64,000 nt of DNA from Oceanospirillaceae bacterium (GTDB lineage Bacteria > Pseudomonadota > Gammaproteobacteria > Pseudomonadales > Balneatricaceae). The DNA lies in the NCBI GenBank assembly GCA_013215375.1, contig JABSRB010000010.1, positions 1 to 64,000 of the forward strand, in the 5' to 3' direction. This document shows positions 1 through 8,641 of the stretch, piece after piece. The translations under genes and the position numbers were made by a program. Each line of letters opens with the position of its first letter. Position 1 is the stretch's first letter. A model generated the notes under the pieces. The model had not been told where the DNA came from and did no database searches. It saw nothing but the letters and a program-made list of their open reading frames with translations.

Positions 1-46
1 CTTTGGTCTTTGGTCTTTGGTCTTTGGTCTTTGGTCTTTGGTCTTC
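1..46. repeat. Tandem heptamer array (TTTGGTC)
   Basis: Six head-to-tail copies of the 7-mer TTTGGTC start at the left window edge, so the array may continue outside. The same 7-mer recurs at 28490-28531 and a variant (TTTAGTC) at 28821-28880. It is non-coding and has no spacers, so it is not a CRISPR array. Its function is unknown. Confidence 0.9.
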
Positions 47-54
47 AATTATTT

Positions 55-118
55 CCTCGGTGTTCTCTGTGGTGAAATAAGTTCTTTAAAATCTTTTCTA
101 CCACAGAGGACACCGAGA
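55..118. repeat. Imperfect inverted repeat, dispersed family
   Basis: A left arm (CCTCGGTGTTCTCTGTGGTG, 55-74) faces a right arm (CCACAGAGGACACCGAG, about 100-116) and could fold into a long hairpin. The same words recur twice at 28550-28815, again beside heptamer arrays, so this is a dispersed intergenic repeat family. No gene is visible between it and 454. Confidence 0.7.
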
Positions 119-205
119 CGCTGCGCTACACAGAGAAAACCAAACACTTTAAATTAACAGAGTTACTTACTGCTACACATCTAAACAATAAACTTGGCTT
201 GACCT

Positions 206-254
206 GACTAACGACTAACGACTAACGACTAATGACTAATGACTATCGACTAAC
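206..254. repeat. Tandem heptamer array (ACGACTA)
   Basis: About seven copies of GACTAAC/GACTAAT lie in tandem with one-base variations. It is the reverse complement of the TTAGTCG heptamers found after gshA at 8639-8704. The rest of 255-453 is the leader of the following gene; no clear promoter pair was found. Confidence 0.85.
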
Positions 255-453
255 AACCAATACCCCACTCTCTTCATCTCCTCGATACTCCCCCATTGCC
301 TTTTTTCCATTTGTCTTTAGAATGAAGCCGACCCAGATCTGTTGACAATAATCGCGATCAAGGCATCTCTTATTAAAATCAAGGTCTAATACCTGCTATC
401 AACCAGATAGATTATTACCTTGTTACTGTATTTTTTGTATTTCTGAGCCTGCT

Positions 454-1824
454 ATGAAAAAAAATATCATTCTAGACACTGATTCTTATAAATTATCGCA
501 CTTTAAACAGTACCCACCTGGGACTGAACAGGTTTTTTCTTACATTGAAAGCCGCGGTGGTAAATTTGAAAGCACGGTATTTTTTGGCCTGCAGAAAGCA
601 CTTATTGAATTAAACCAGAACTTTCCTACCTGGGATGATTTTGCAGAGGCTAAATCCCTCACCAGCGCCCACGGTGTCCCTTTTAACGAACAGGGCTGGC
701 GCGAGCTTATCGAGCTGGGTTATTTCCCACTGGAGATACGTGCGGTGAGTGAGGGCAAGGTTATCCCCACCAAAAATGTACTAGTCACTGTGGTTAACAC
801 TGATCCTAAGTTCTACTGGCTGACTAGCTATCTAGAAACCTCATTATTACGTGCTGTCTGGTACCCGACCACCGTCGCTACTTTATCCTTTGAGTGTAAA
901 AAAATCATTCAACGTTACATGCAAGCCACTTGCGATTCTATTGAAGGGCTAGCCTTTAAATTACACGATTTTGGCGCACGGGGCGTTTCCAGCGAAGAGT
1001 CGGCAGGCATTGGCGGCGCCGCTCACTTAGTGAATTTCATGGGCACCGATACTCTCTCTGCTATTCGCTGCACCCGTGAATACTATGATGCGGGAGTTTG
1101 CGGATTTTCTATTCCAGCTACCGAGCACAGCACTATCACCAGCTGGGGTCGCGATCAAGAGCTGGAAGCTTATCGCAATGTACTCGAGCAATTTCCCACC
1201 GGGTTGCTCGCCTGTGTATCAGACTCCTACGACATATTTAATGCTGTCTCCACTTTATGGGGTGAGCAGCTCAAAGCCGAAGTGCTAAAACGTGATGGTG
1301 TATTAGTAATACGCCCTGACAGTGGCGACCCTGAAGATATTCTACCTATATTACTGGAGACGTTGGCCGAGCGATTTGGCTATCGCGAGAACAGCAAGGG
1401 ATACAAGGTGCTCAATGATAAGGTCAGACTAATTCAAGGAGATGGCGTCAGCTTAAGTTCTATTGGCCGCATCTTGGAAATGATGACCGCTAAGGGCTGG
1501 AGTTCAGAAAACATTGCCTTTGGCATGGGTGGCGGACTACTACAGCAGCTCAATCGTGATACACAAAAATTCGCCATGAAAAACAGCGCCATCAAAATCA
1601 ACGGTGCATGGCATGATGTCTACAAAGATCCAGTCACCGATCACGGAAAACGCTCTAAAAAAGGCATTTTGGACCTGCAAAACGGCAAAACTGTCAGAAT
1701 TTCTCCAGAGCAACTATTTGCCGAGCGCCAACACTCGCAACTGCAAATCGTCTACCGCAATGGCGAACTGGTTAATAAGCTTAATTTCCAGCAAATTAGA
1801 GATAACGCTGCGCAGAGTATCTGA
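454..1824 (+). CDS. nadV: Nicotinamide phosphoribosyltransferase
   Basis: Joins nicotinamide to PRPP to give NMN, the first step of the short NAD salvage route, in the cytoplasm. The 456-aa length fits the NAMPT/NadV family (human NAMPT is about 490 aa). Visible family blocks include TDSYKLSHFKQYPPGTE near the N-terminus, KLHDFGARGVSSEESAGIGG around residues 170-190, EHSTITSWG with His225 (equivalent to the phosphorylated active-site His), VIRPDSGDP, and IAFGMGGGLLQ followed by KDPVTDHGKRSKKG. The latter blocks bind PRPP/nicotinamide and separate it from nicotinate-specific PncB. The ATG start follows only a weak ribosome site. It stands alone: no PnuC-type transporter, NMN adenylyltransferase or ADP-ribose hydrolase is adjacent. 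Confidence 0.95.
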   Translation: MKKNIILDTDSYKLSHFKQYPPGTEQVFSYIESRGGKFESTVFFGLQKALIELNQNFPTWDDFAEAKSLTSAHGVPFNEQGWRELIELGYFPLEIRAVSEGKVIPTKNVLVTVVNTDPKFYWLTSYLETSLLRAVWYPTTVATLSFECKKIIQRYMQATCDSIEGLAFKLHDFGARGVSSEESAGIGGAAHLVNFMGTDTLSAIRCTREYYDAGVCGFSIPATEHSTITSWGRDQELEAYRNVLEQFPTGLLACVSDSYDIFNAVSTLWGEQLKAEVLKRDGVLVIRPDSGDPEDILPILLETLAERFGYRENSKGYKVLNDKVRLIQGDGVSLSSIGRILEMMTAKGWSSENIAFGMGGGLLQQLNRDTQKFAMKNSAIKINGAWHDVYKDPVTDHGKRSKKGILDLQNGKTVRISPEQLFAERQHSQLQIVYRNGELVNKLNFQQIRDNAAQSI

Positions 1825-2320
1825 GCGCCTTTAGCCCCCTCTGGTGATAACTATTGCAAAATAAAGAAAAGGTTTAGTTTGTGTCACTGGGCTTGTGGAT
1901 AACCTCTAGACAACTTTTCACAAGCTTTGAAAACGGCGCTACAGCCCGCTAATTAACTGGCGCCTTGAAACTACAGTTATTCACAGCTAGTTACCCACAG
2001 CTAGTTGCCATTTTCCATTAAAACGCCTTCTTTACACTTTATTTAACGCCATTTGTCAGTGTACATCAACAAATTAGGCTAACTTATTGATTTTTTGAAG
2101 ATATTAACAAAATATGTGGACAAGTCGTTGGATAGTACATGGACAAGGCTCTGATAACCCTCTACAGCCCTTTAGCTATAACACCTTCAGCTTAGCGTAC
2201 AAAAAACAGCCACTGTAGATAAAAATTTGAAATAGTGGCATTCTCAGGAAAAAGGTTAATATTGTATTCACCTAGCAACGGTCCACTGTGAGATAGCCTT
2301 TGAGCGCAGATGGAGCGCTA
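1825..2320. other. Gene-free region with DnaA-box-like 9-mers
   Basis: About 500 bases without a convincing gene. It holds TGTGGATAA at 1894-1902 (perfect DnaA-box match on the reverse strand) and three one-mismatch relatives: TTATTCACA at 1977-1985, TTACCCACA at 1991-1999 and TGTGGACAA at 2115-2123. The second and third sit in a short direct repeat (CAGCTAGTTA). No origin genes (dnaA, dnaN, gyrB, parAB) are near, so calling it an origin would be over-reading. It could titrate DnaA. Confidence 0.4.
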
Positions 2321-3136
2321 TTATCCAGTAAAAAACTGCTGATATTGCCTGGGAGTCAAGGCGGTGCGTTTCTTAAAATTGCGTTGAAAATGGCTTTGAT
2401 CGGCAAAACCTAACAGATTCGCAATCGTCGACAAACTCATACCTTCTTTTAGTAATGTTCTGGCACGTTTAATACGTTGATCTAATTGGTAGGCGTGGGG
2501 GGATTGTCCATAGTTTTGTTTGAAGCAGCGAATTAAATGATAAGGGCTCATATTCACCAGCTGACAAAAGTCATTCAAGCTCAGTGCACTGCCTAACTGA
2601 TCCATAATCATCTGCTGCACTAAACTCAGGTTTGTCTGCGTGGTGGGTGTTTGCATGGTCTGACCGGTAAACAATTGTGTACAGTATTCTATTAACAAAC
2701 CTTCAGCTTGTAGCGGATCAGTTTCCACTAACAGCGTTTCATATAATTGCGAGAAGCGTTGGTAATTGCCAGTATCACTCAGTAAATGCTGCTCGAAAGG
2801 CACATAGTCCATAGACTGTTGCGGTAGAAACTCACGTTGTAGCTCACCGACCCACTGCGTATTCACAAACAGCATTCTATAAGACCAATCTCCTGCCGCT
2901 GGGTTACATGAATGTGCATCACCTGGATTGATGGTGACAGTGACTCCTGCATAAGTGGTGTATTGACTGCTAAGATTCTGGTATTTGGCACTGCCAAAAT
3001 CAACCACTCCAAACGAAAACTCATCATGGGAGTGGCTGCTGTAGCAATTATTGGAGTGATTGGCACTGCGTAATTCGACAAAGTCCAGCGCCGGGCTGCG
3101 TGCCATATGATCTACCGCTGACTGATTCACTCCCAC
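2321..3136 (-). CDS. AraC-family transcriptional regulator
   Basis: A 271-aa regulator. The N-terminal half has a cupin-like effector domain with a His-rich segment (SSHSHDEFSFGV, near residue 35). The C-terminal 100 residues form the twin helix-turn-helix AraC DNA-binding domain, including LSLNDFCQLVNMSPYHLIRCFK and a second helix pair ending in FADQSHFQRNFKK. The first codon is GTG with GGGAG just upstream; another in-frame GTG lies two codons later, so the exact start is uncertain. It begins 8 bases after the LysE-family exporter gene on the same strand, so the two are probably co-transcribed and the regulator probably controls the exporter in response to an amino acid. The ligand cannot be read from sequence. 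Confidence 0.9.
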   Translation of the reverse strand: MGVNQSAVDHMARSPALDFVELRSANHSNNCYSSHSHDEFSFGVVDFGSAKYQNLSSQYTTYAGVTVTINPGDAHSCNPAAGDWSYRMLFVNTQWVGELQREFLPQQSMDYVPFEQHLLSDTGNYQRFSQLYETLLVETDPLQAEGLLIEYCTQLFTGQTMQTPTTQTNLSLVQQMIMDQLGSALSLNDFCQLVNMSPYHLIRCFKQNYGQSPHAYQLDQRIKRARTLLKEGMSLSTIANLLGFADQSHFQRNFKKRTALTPRQYQQFFTG

Positions 3137-3144
3137 CTCACTCC

Positions 3145-3741
3145 CTAAACAAACATTGCGACTACGCTAAGACTCAATAATAAACCCATCAACCGATTAA
3201 AGATAACTTGATAGCGCTGTTCAGAGAGTAACTGCCGCAATAGCTGCCCTGCCAGCGCCCATAGTGAGATACCAATAAAGCAGATAACTAACGAGAGCAC
3301 GCTGAATATCATTAAGTATAAAGGTGCCGCCTCCTGTGTGGAGACAAACAGACTGACCCCAGACATGGCCACTAACCAAGCCTTTGGATTGAGACCTTGG
3401 GATAGTGCTCCTTGCAAGATGCTTGGGGCATGATGATGGGATGCCTGCATTTTTTCAGCACCTTTAGCCACTGCTATTCGATACGACATATACAGCAAAA
3501 ACACTGCGCCCAGATATTTAACCCCCTGATTAAATTGCGGATAGCGGAGTAATAGTTGGTTTAAACCTAACCCAACCACTGCCACAATTAACCCATAACA
3601 AATTGATGCACCGGTTATGTGCGCCAGGGTGCCGCGATAGCCAAAACTTAAGCTGCTGCTGATCGCAATGATGTTAACCGGACCTGGGCTGGCCGCCCCT
3701 ACAAAGGCAAAAATGATCATAGATATAATAACGCTCAGCAT
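3145..3741 (-). CDS. LysE/RhtB-family amino-acid exporter
   Basis: A 198-aa inner-membrane protein with about six hydrophobic segments, the normal size for the LysE/RhtB family. The N-terminus carries the typical GAASPGPVNIIAISSSLSFGYRG block, and GALSQGLNPKAWLVAMSG is the second family signature. Members export amino acids or derivatives using the proton gradient; the substrate is not predictable here. It is first in a two-gene unit with the AraC-type regulator and divergent from the MarR-GNAT/azlCD operon, sharing the 120-base intergenic region that holds a palindromic operator candidate. Confidence 0.9.
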   Translation of the reverse strand: MLSVIISMIIFAFVGAASPGPVNIIAISSSLSFGYRGTLAHITGASICYGLIVAVVGLGLNQLLLRYPQFNQGVKYLGAVFLLYMSYRIAVAKGAEKMQASHHHAPSILQGALSQGLNPKAWLVAMSGVSLFVSTQEAAPLYLMIFSVLSLVICFIGISLWALAGQLLRQLLSEQRYQVIFNRLMGLLLSLSVVAMFV

Positions 3742-3829
3742 AACTCTCTCGATTGAAACCTAAAAGAGACCCACTGTAACGATATCTACCCTCTATTTAT
3801 TGAACGAAATTGCGTAAATTAAATAAAAC

Positions 3830-3848
3830 TATGTAACCAGTTACGTAA
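3830..3848. promoter_or_regulatory. Candidate operator between divergent export genes
   Basis: TATGTAACCAGTTACGTAA contains inverted arms GTAAC/GTTAC around CA, extended with one mismatch to about 8 bases per arm. Its size suits a MarR-type dimer and it lies between lysE and the MarR-GNAT gene. A -10-like TTATATT follows at once (3853-3859), so transcription would begin near 3865. Binding by the neighbouring MarR-GNAT protein is inferred. Confidence 0.4.
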
Positions 3849-3908
3849 TTAGTTTATATTATGTTTTTTGTTGTCGCTATTTTTGCTAGGGGTGTCATTT
3901 TGGATCAT

Positions 3909-4859
3909 ATGCAAACACTGGGCTGTCTCTCTTTAGGCAGCCGCTTCAAACGCCTCTCCGACAGGATGTACAAAGATGTGGCGAGCATTTATCAGGAGCA
4001 GGAAATTGACTTACACCCCTCTTACTTCCCGCTGTTTAATTTGCTGCATACCAAAGGGCCACTCACAGTCACGCAAGCTGCACAATTACTCCATGTGAGC
4101 CACCCGGCCATCAGTAAAATTGCCAATAAAATGCAGGCGGAAAAACTGCTGTTTAAAACCTCGGATCCCAGTGACGAGCGCCGCTTTTACTTGACGCTCG
4201 ATGACAAAGCTACCGCACTGCTGCTAAAGATAGAGCCGGTATTAGATGAGATGCGTGATTATCTAGATAGCATTATCGATACCCAGCAATTTCCTATCTT
4301 AAAAGCACTCACAGAATTTGAGCGCGCCTATGATGAGCGTGGGCTGATAAACCCAGTGCTTAATGCATTGGCCAACAATATCAAAACACAGAGCCTGAGC
4401 ATCGAGCACTGGCACAGCGATTTAAAAGAAGATTTTTATCGCCTGAATGCCGCTTGGATCAATAAATATTTTAACGGCCACTTCAACGATTTAGATACAC
4501 AGGCCCTTGAAACACCAGAGAGTTATTACTTAGCCCGCGGCGGTTACATTTGGTTTGCTAAGTTTGAGCAAAATATAGTGGGCTGTATCGCCTTGGCGAA
4601 TCATGACAATGGTTGTTACGAAATATCAAAAATGGGTGTGGACGAGCAATATCAAGGGCAAGGGATTGGTCGAAAACTGATGTTAGTCGCGCTGCAAAAA
4701 GCCCGCCAGCTGCAGGCCAACACCTTATATTTAGAGACCTCGAGTTTATTACCTAGAGCCCTCACTTTGTATCAACACATGGGCTTTAGCCAAATGGAAC
4801 ACCCTAATGGCGTCTCTAATTATTTGCGCTCAGACATCTATATGGAGTTAAAATTATGA
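3909..4859 (+). CDS. MarR-type regulator fused to GNAT acetyltransferase
   Basis: The N-terminal ~150 residues form a MarR-like winged helix: LTVTQAAQLLHVSHPAISKIANKM is the recognition region and DERRFYLTL the wing. The C-terminal ~150 residues are a GNAT N-acetyltransferase with the acetyl-CoA loop VDEQYQGQGIGRKLM and a closing YQHMGF segment. Such fusions usually couple ligand sensing to modification of a small molecule. An in-frame ATG exists at 3861, but the -10-like element just before it would leave no leader, so the ATG at 3909 is preferred (316 aa). The stop overlaps the azlC start (ATGA), so they are translationally coupled and the protein likely controls the azlCD exporter. Substrate unknown. 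Confidence 0.85.
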   Translation: MQTLGCLSLGSRFKRLSDRMYKDVASIYQEQEIDLHPSYFPLFNLLHTKGPLTVTQAAQLLHVSHPAISKIANKMQAEKLLFKTSDPSDERRFYLTLDDKATALLLKIEPVLDEMRDYLDSIIDTQQFPILKALTEFERAYDERGLINPVLNALANNIKTQSLSIEHWHSDLKEDFYRLNAAWINKYFNGHFNDLDTQALETPESYYLARGGYIWFAKFEQNIVGCIALANHDNGCYEISKMGVDEQYQGQGIGRKLMLVALQKARQLQANTLYLETSSLLPRALTLYQHMGFSQMEHPNGVSNYLRSDIYMELKL

Positions 4860-5614
4860 GCGATAGCACCGCAAGTTCTCAGCTATTAGTAGAGCCCACG
4901 CGCGCGCGTGAATTTTTAAACGGTGCCAGCGCTACATTTCCACTGTTAGTCGGCGCCGCTCCCTTTGGTATCATCTTCGGCACTCTCGCTGAGCCGAACG
5001 GGCTTTCAGCGTTAGGTGCTATTTTAATGTCGGTGATTGTCTTTGCCGGCGCGAGCCAATTTATTGCGCTGGGTTTACTGGCCGCGGGCGCGAGCATCCC
5101 GATTATTATAGCGACGACTTTTATCGTCAATTTTCGCCATATTTTGTACTCGGCCAACTTAGTGGCGAAAGTAAAACATCTTCCCCAGTACTGGCGAGTC
5201 ATCATGGCCTTTGGCTTAACCGATGAGACCTTTGCCGCGGTTAACAATCGTTACTTACAAACAGACAATTTGTCACGTGCGCACTGGTTTTACCTCGGAT
5301 CTTTTCTCGCTATGTACAGCAATTGGATTCTCTGTACTTATATAGGCTTAACGTTGGGCAATATCTTCCCGCAGATGCAGAATTGGGGCTTAGATTTTGC
5401 GATGTCTGTGACTTTTATCGGCATGGTCATTCCCTATTTAAAGAGCCGTCCGATGATTGTCGCTGTATTAGTCAGCGCCTCACTAGCGGTGGTCAGCTAC
5501 GATTTACCGCACAAACTTGGCCTATTAATGGCTTCATTTAGCGGTATTTGTGTGGGGCTTTCACTGTTGATGCTAAAAAATCGCCAGCCAGTCTCAAAGG
5601 AGCGCAAGCAATGA
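4856..5614 (+). CDS. azlC: AzlC-family branched-chain amino-acid exporter, large subunit
   Basis: A 252-aa polytopic membrane protein with the AzlC signature near the N-terminus (PLLVGAAPFGIIFGTLA), the conserved FAGASQFIALGLL block and NFRHILYSANL in the middle. AzlC forms an exporter with the small AzlD protein for branched-chain amino acids and analogues such as azaleucine. Its start overlaps the stop of the MarR-GNAT gene, and its stop overlaps the azlD start, giving a tight three-gene operon. Family assignment is solid; the exact substrate is inferred from the family. Confidence 0.93.
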   Translation: MSDSTASSQLLVEPTRAREFLNGASATFPLLVGAAPFGIIFGTLAEPNGLSALGAILMSVIVFAGASQFIALGLLAAGASIPIIIATTFIVNFRHILYSANLVAKVKHLPQYWRVIMAFGLTDETFAAVNNRYLQTDNLSRAHWFYLGSFLAMYSNWILCTYIGLTLGNIFPQMQNWGLDFAMSVTFIGMVIPYLKSRPMIVAVLVSASLAVVSYDLPHKLGLLMASFSGICVGLSLLMLKNRQPVSKERKQ

Positions 5615-5931
5615 ACGAAGGCTTCTTAATCGGCGGCATGTTTGTCGCTACCTTTTCGGTCAGATATATCTTGTTTGCGATGGCAGGCCGAGTACGTTTT
5701 CCCAGCTGGCTCAACAAAGCACTAGAATTTGTGCCGCCCGTGGTATTAATGGCCATCGTAGCGCCCAACATCAGCATGCCCAAAGGCGAGTTGTGGCTCA
5801 GCCCACTCAACCCTTGGTTACTGGCATCGCTAGTGGCTGTCATTACCGCACTAGTGCGCAAAGACTTACTCACGACTATTGTGGTGGGCATGCTGGCCTT
5901 TGCCGGGATGCGCTTTGGCTTGGGGATGTAA
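5611..5931 (+). CDS. azlD: AzlD-family branched-chain amino-acid exporter, small subunit
   Basis: A 106-aa membrane protein with three to four hydrophobic segments, the usual AzlD length. The typical pattern TFSVRYILFAMAGRVRFP and the PPVVLMAIVAP segment are visible. The start is the ATG at 5611, which overlaps the azlC stop (ATGA) and follows AAAGGA at 5596-5601; an upstream in-frame start inside azlC would add an unlikely N-terminal tail. It is the partner subunit of AzlC and the last gene of the operon. The next 215 bases carry no gene. Confidence 0.9.
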   Translation: MNEGFLIGGMFVATFSVRYILFAMAGRVRFPSWLNKALEFVPPVVLMAIVAPNISMPKGELWLSPLNPWLLASLVAVITALVRKDLLTTIVVGMLAFAGMRFGLGM

Positions 5932-6149
5932 CCGTTTTATGGCTCTTCAGTTTCAGCGCGGTGCGACTTGCAGGGGTTTATTGGCAGATACTTGAACTTA
6001 GATATCACTGTGATAATCTTGGCTTTTTATCTACTGGATATTCAATCCCTGTATACTAGGATTACTCCTACATTCAACAACGCGCCGCTGCCACACGGGT
6101 CATAGCGATTAGTTGTCTTACAAATCGCTATTTTCAAAGGAGTCTATTG

Positions 6150-6935
6150 ATGAATAAGTTCGCCGCCAATCTCTCGATGTTATTCACTGAACTGGACTTT
6201 TTAGATCGCTTTGAAGCAGCTGCTGCAGCGGGTTTTACAGCGGTAGAATATTTGTTCCCCTACGATTATAGCGCTGAGGATCTCCAAGCTCAGTTACGTA
6301 AATATCATTTAACACAGGCACTTTTTAATGCCCCACCCGGTGATTGGCAAAATGGTGAGCGCGGCATCGCCTGCCTGCAAGGGCGCGAACAAGAGTTTAT
6401 TGCGGGCATTGAACAGGCTATAGAATACGCCAAAGTTTTGGGTAATAAACGCATTCATGTGATGGCGGGAATTATTCCAGATGACAGCAGTACAGCGGCG
6501 ACAGAACAACGTTATATCAATAACCTGCGACTCGCTGCACAACTTGCAAAAGCTGAGCAAATTACTATTCTAATAGAACCTATCAACAATACCGACATGC
6601 CTGGCTACCTACTAAATTACCCGCAACAGGCCATCGAATTTATTGATAAAATTGACTGCGCTAACTTGCGCTTACAGTTTGATTTTTATCACTGCCAAAT
6701 AATGCAGGGCAATGTCATTGAAACCTTTAAACGCTTGCAAACTTACATAGATCATGTACAAATTGCCGGAGTGCCCGGTCGACATGAACCCGATCAAGGT
6801 GAGTTAAATTACCACTATATTTTGCAGCAAATCGCACAGTCAAGTTACGCAGGTTATATTGGTTGCGAATACTTACCACGCACGACAACTTTAAAGGGTC
6901 TTGGCTGGTTGAAAACTCTAAATAAGACCCTATAA
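6150..6935 (+). CDS. hyi: Hydroxypyruvate isomerase family protein
   Basis: A 261-aa TIM-barrel sugar isomerase/epimerase resembling E. coli Hyi, which interconverts hydroxypyruvate and tartronate semialdehyde. Matching blocks include FAANLSMLFTE at the N-terminus, AVEYLFPYDYS, ALFNAPPGDW, HVMAGI, LIEPIN (metal-binding Glu), LQFDFYHCQ (Asp/His metal ligands), HVQIAGVPGRHEPDQGELNY and GCEYLPR. The ATG at 6150 is preferred over the TTG one codon earlier because AAAGGAG (6136-6142) sits at the right distance. It stands alone, without glyoxylate carboligase or tartronate semialdehyde reductase, so a 2-oxo-tetronate isomerase (OtnI-like) role is an alternative. Confidence 0.85.
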   Translation: MNKFAANLSMLFTELDFLDRFEAAAAAGFTAVEYLFPYDYSAEDLQAQLRKYHLTQALFNAPPGDWQNGERGIACLQGREQEFIAGIEQAIEYAKVLGNKRIHVMAGIIPDDSSTAATEQRYINNLRLAAQLAKAEQITILIEPINNTDMPGYLLNYPQQAIEFIDKIDCANLRLQFDFYHCQIMQGNVIETFKRLQTYIDHVQIAGVPGRHEPDQGELNYHYILQQIAQSSYAGYIGCEYLPRTTTLKGLGWLKTLNKTL

Positions 6936-7013
6936 AAGCAAGTGTTAGACGTGAAAAAATAGCAGCTTCGAAGATAATTTTTCTAAGCTTTTTTCTATTT
7001 TTGATGTTAATGT

Positions 7014-7044
7014 TTGCCTTCACCATAAGGTGATGGTTTATAAT
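7014..7044 (+). promoter_or_regulatory. Candidate sigma-70 promoter for gshA
   Basis: A perfect -10 hexamer TATAAT (7039-7044) lies about 30 bases before the gshA start. TTGCCT (7014-7019) is a possible -35 at 19-base spacing, slightly long. A short CACC-ATAA-GGTG hairpin lies between them. Confidence 0.45.
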
Positions 7045-7075
7045 TGTGGTTAAACACCCATAGTAGGATTTCGAT

Positions 7076-8641
7076 TTGCAATCATCTGTTGAATCAAAGC
7101 TAGAACAGCTTCAAGGCATCGGCCAACAAAATCTCTTAACTGAACTCATGCATGGCATTGAGAAAGAAGGTTTAAGAGTGACACCTAAAGGCAGATTATC
7201 CCAGAGTGATCACCCAACAGGATTGGGGTCAGCGCTCACTAATGGCGTAATCACCACCGATTACTCCGAGGCGCTACTTGAATTTATCACCCCTGTGTAT
7301 AAAAACTCTTTGGATGCGATAAATTATTTAACCACTTTGCATCGCTATACTTATCAGCACTTAGCGGATGAAGTGATTTGGAATGCCAGTATGCCCTGTT
7401 ACCTAGAGGGACCCGATGATATTAGAATCGGTGAATACGGCACCTCCAACAGCGGTAAAATGAAGCACATTTACCGGGTTGGCTTGGCCAATCGCTATGG
7501 AAAAATGATGCAGAGTATTGCAGGCATCCACTATAACTTTTCTATTGGTGATGAGTTATGGCTTGCGCTGCAAGGACTTGAAAACGATCAGCGCGATTTA
7601 AAGGATTACCGCTCTGATGGGTATTTCTCGCTAATACGTAACTTTAGACGTCAGTCTTGGATACTGCTTTATCTGTTTGGCGCATCTCCCGCGCTTTCTG
7701 ATTCTTTTATGAAAGATAAAGAGCATCATTTGCAAACGCTAAATGGTCACACCTTATACTTGCCTTACGCAACCTCATTACGCATGGGTGATTTTGGTTA
7801 TTCCAACAAAGCGCAAGAGAACCTCGACGTCTGCTTCAACTACTTAGATAGCTATGCCGCATCCCTACAACAAGCGATTAAAACACCGTTCCCAGCCTAC
7901 ACTGAAATAGGCATAAAAGTTGATGGGGAATACCGCCAACTCAATGCCAATGTTTTGCAAATAGAGAACGAGTATTACAGTGATATTCGCCCCAAGCGCG
8001 TTACCTTTTCAGGGGAAAAGCCGGTTGATGCATTAATCCAGCGCGGCGTAGAATATATTGAGGTACGTAACACCGATATTAATCCACTGCTACCTGTGGG
8101 AATAGATAACAGCCAAGCACAATTCATGGATGCTTTTTTACTGACTTGCCTGCTGCAAACCAATCGCGAAATTAACAGTGAAGAGTGCCAACGCATTAGT
8201 CACAATAACAATTTAGTGGTTAATAAAGGTCGCGAGCCCGGCTTAGAATTAAGAGATGATGAAGGCGATGTGCCGCTCACGCAATTAGCGAGCAATATAC
8301 TTGAGCAAGTCGCTAAAGTTGCCAGCGTGATTGATAGTGTTAAAGGGGGGACTAACTATAGTGACAGTGTTGCCGCACAAGCTGCAAAAGTCGCCGATAG
8401 TGACCTAACTCCCTCGGCCATTATTCTCGCTTCACTGCGCGAAAGCGGCTTGCAGTTCACCGACTGGGCGCTGCATGTGAGTAAGCAGCATCGCGAGGAC
8501 TTACTCTCCAAACCTCTGGGTGAGAAAGACACTGCAGCACTGGATGAAAAAGTCAGACTCTCAATACTACAACAGCACGAGATGGAAAGTTTTGATACGC
8601 TCGATTTCGATCAGTTCATCGATGAATATATGGAAGGCTAG
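7076..8641 (+). CDS. gshA: Glutamate-cysteine ligase
   Basis: Makes gamma-glutamylcysteine from Glu, Cys and ATP, the rate-limiting step of glutathione synthesis, in the cytoplasm. The 521-aa length and blocks match the E. coli GshA class: GIEKEGLRV near residue 30, LGSALTNGVITTDYSEALLEFITP, MPCYLEGPDDIRIGEYGTSNSGKMK, GIHYNFSI, YLPYATSLRMGDFGYSNKAQ, QIENEYYSDIRPKR and GVEYIEVRNTDINPL. The start codon is TTG at 7076: TAGGAT lies 8 bases upstream and the protein begins as its relatives do, so a weak start codon may limit translation. gshB is not adjacent. A heptamer array begins at the stop codon. Confidence 0.96.
   Translation: MQSSVESKLEQLQGIGQQNLLTELMHGIEKEGLRVTPKGRLSQSDHPTGLGSALTNGVITTDYSEALLEFITPVYKNSLDAINYLTTLHRYTYQHLADEVIWNASMPCYLEGPDDIRIGEYGTSNSGKMKHIYRVGLANRYGKMMQSIAGIHYNFSIGDELWLALQGLENDQRDLKDYRSDGYFSLIRNFRRQSWILLYLFGASPALSDSFMKDKEHHLQTLNGHTLYLPYATSLRMGDFGYSNKAQENLDVCFNYLDSYAASLQQAIKTPFPAYTEIGIKVDGEYRQLNANVLQIENEYYSDIRPKRVTFSGEKPVDALIQRGVEYIEVRNTDINPLLPVGIDNSQAQFMDAFLLTCLLQTNREINSEECQRISHNNNLVVNKGREPGLELRDDEGDVPLTQLASNILEQVAKVASVIDSVKGGTNYSDSVAAQAAKVADSDLTPSAIILASLRESGLQFTDWALHVSKQHREDLLSKPLGEKDTAALDEKVRLSILQQHEMESFDTLDFDQFIDEYMEG

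Noticed and set aside
1-254. CRISPR array
   Set aside because: Repeats are contiguous heptamers with no unique spacers and no cas genes nearby.
454-1824. Nicotinate phosphoribosyltransferase (PncB)
   Set aside because: Sequence blocks and length follow the nicotinamide-specific NAMPT/NadV type.
1825-2320. Chromosomal origin of replication
   Set aside because: DnaA-like boxes alone are insufficient; no origin-linked genes and no clear unwinding element were recognised.
4879-5247. 122-codon minus-strand open frame
   Set aside because: Antisense shadow of azlC with no recognisable protein features.
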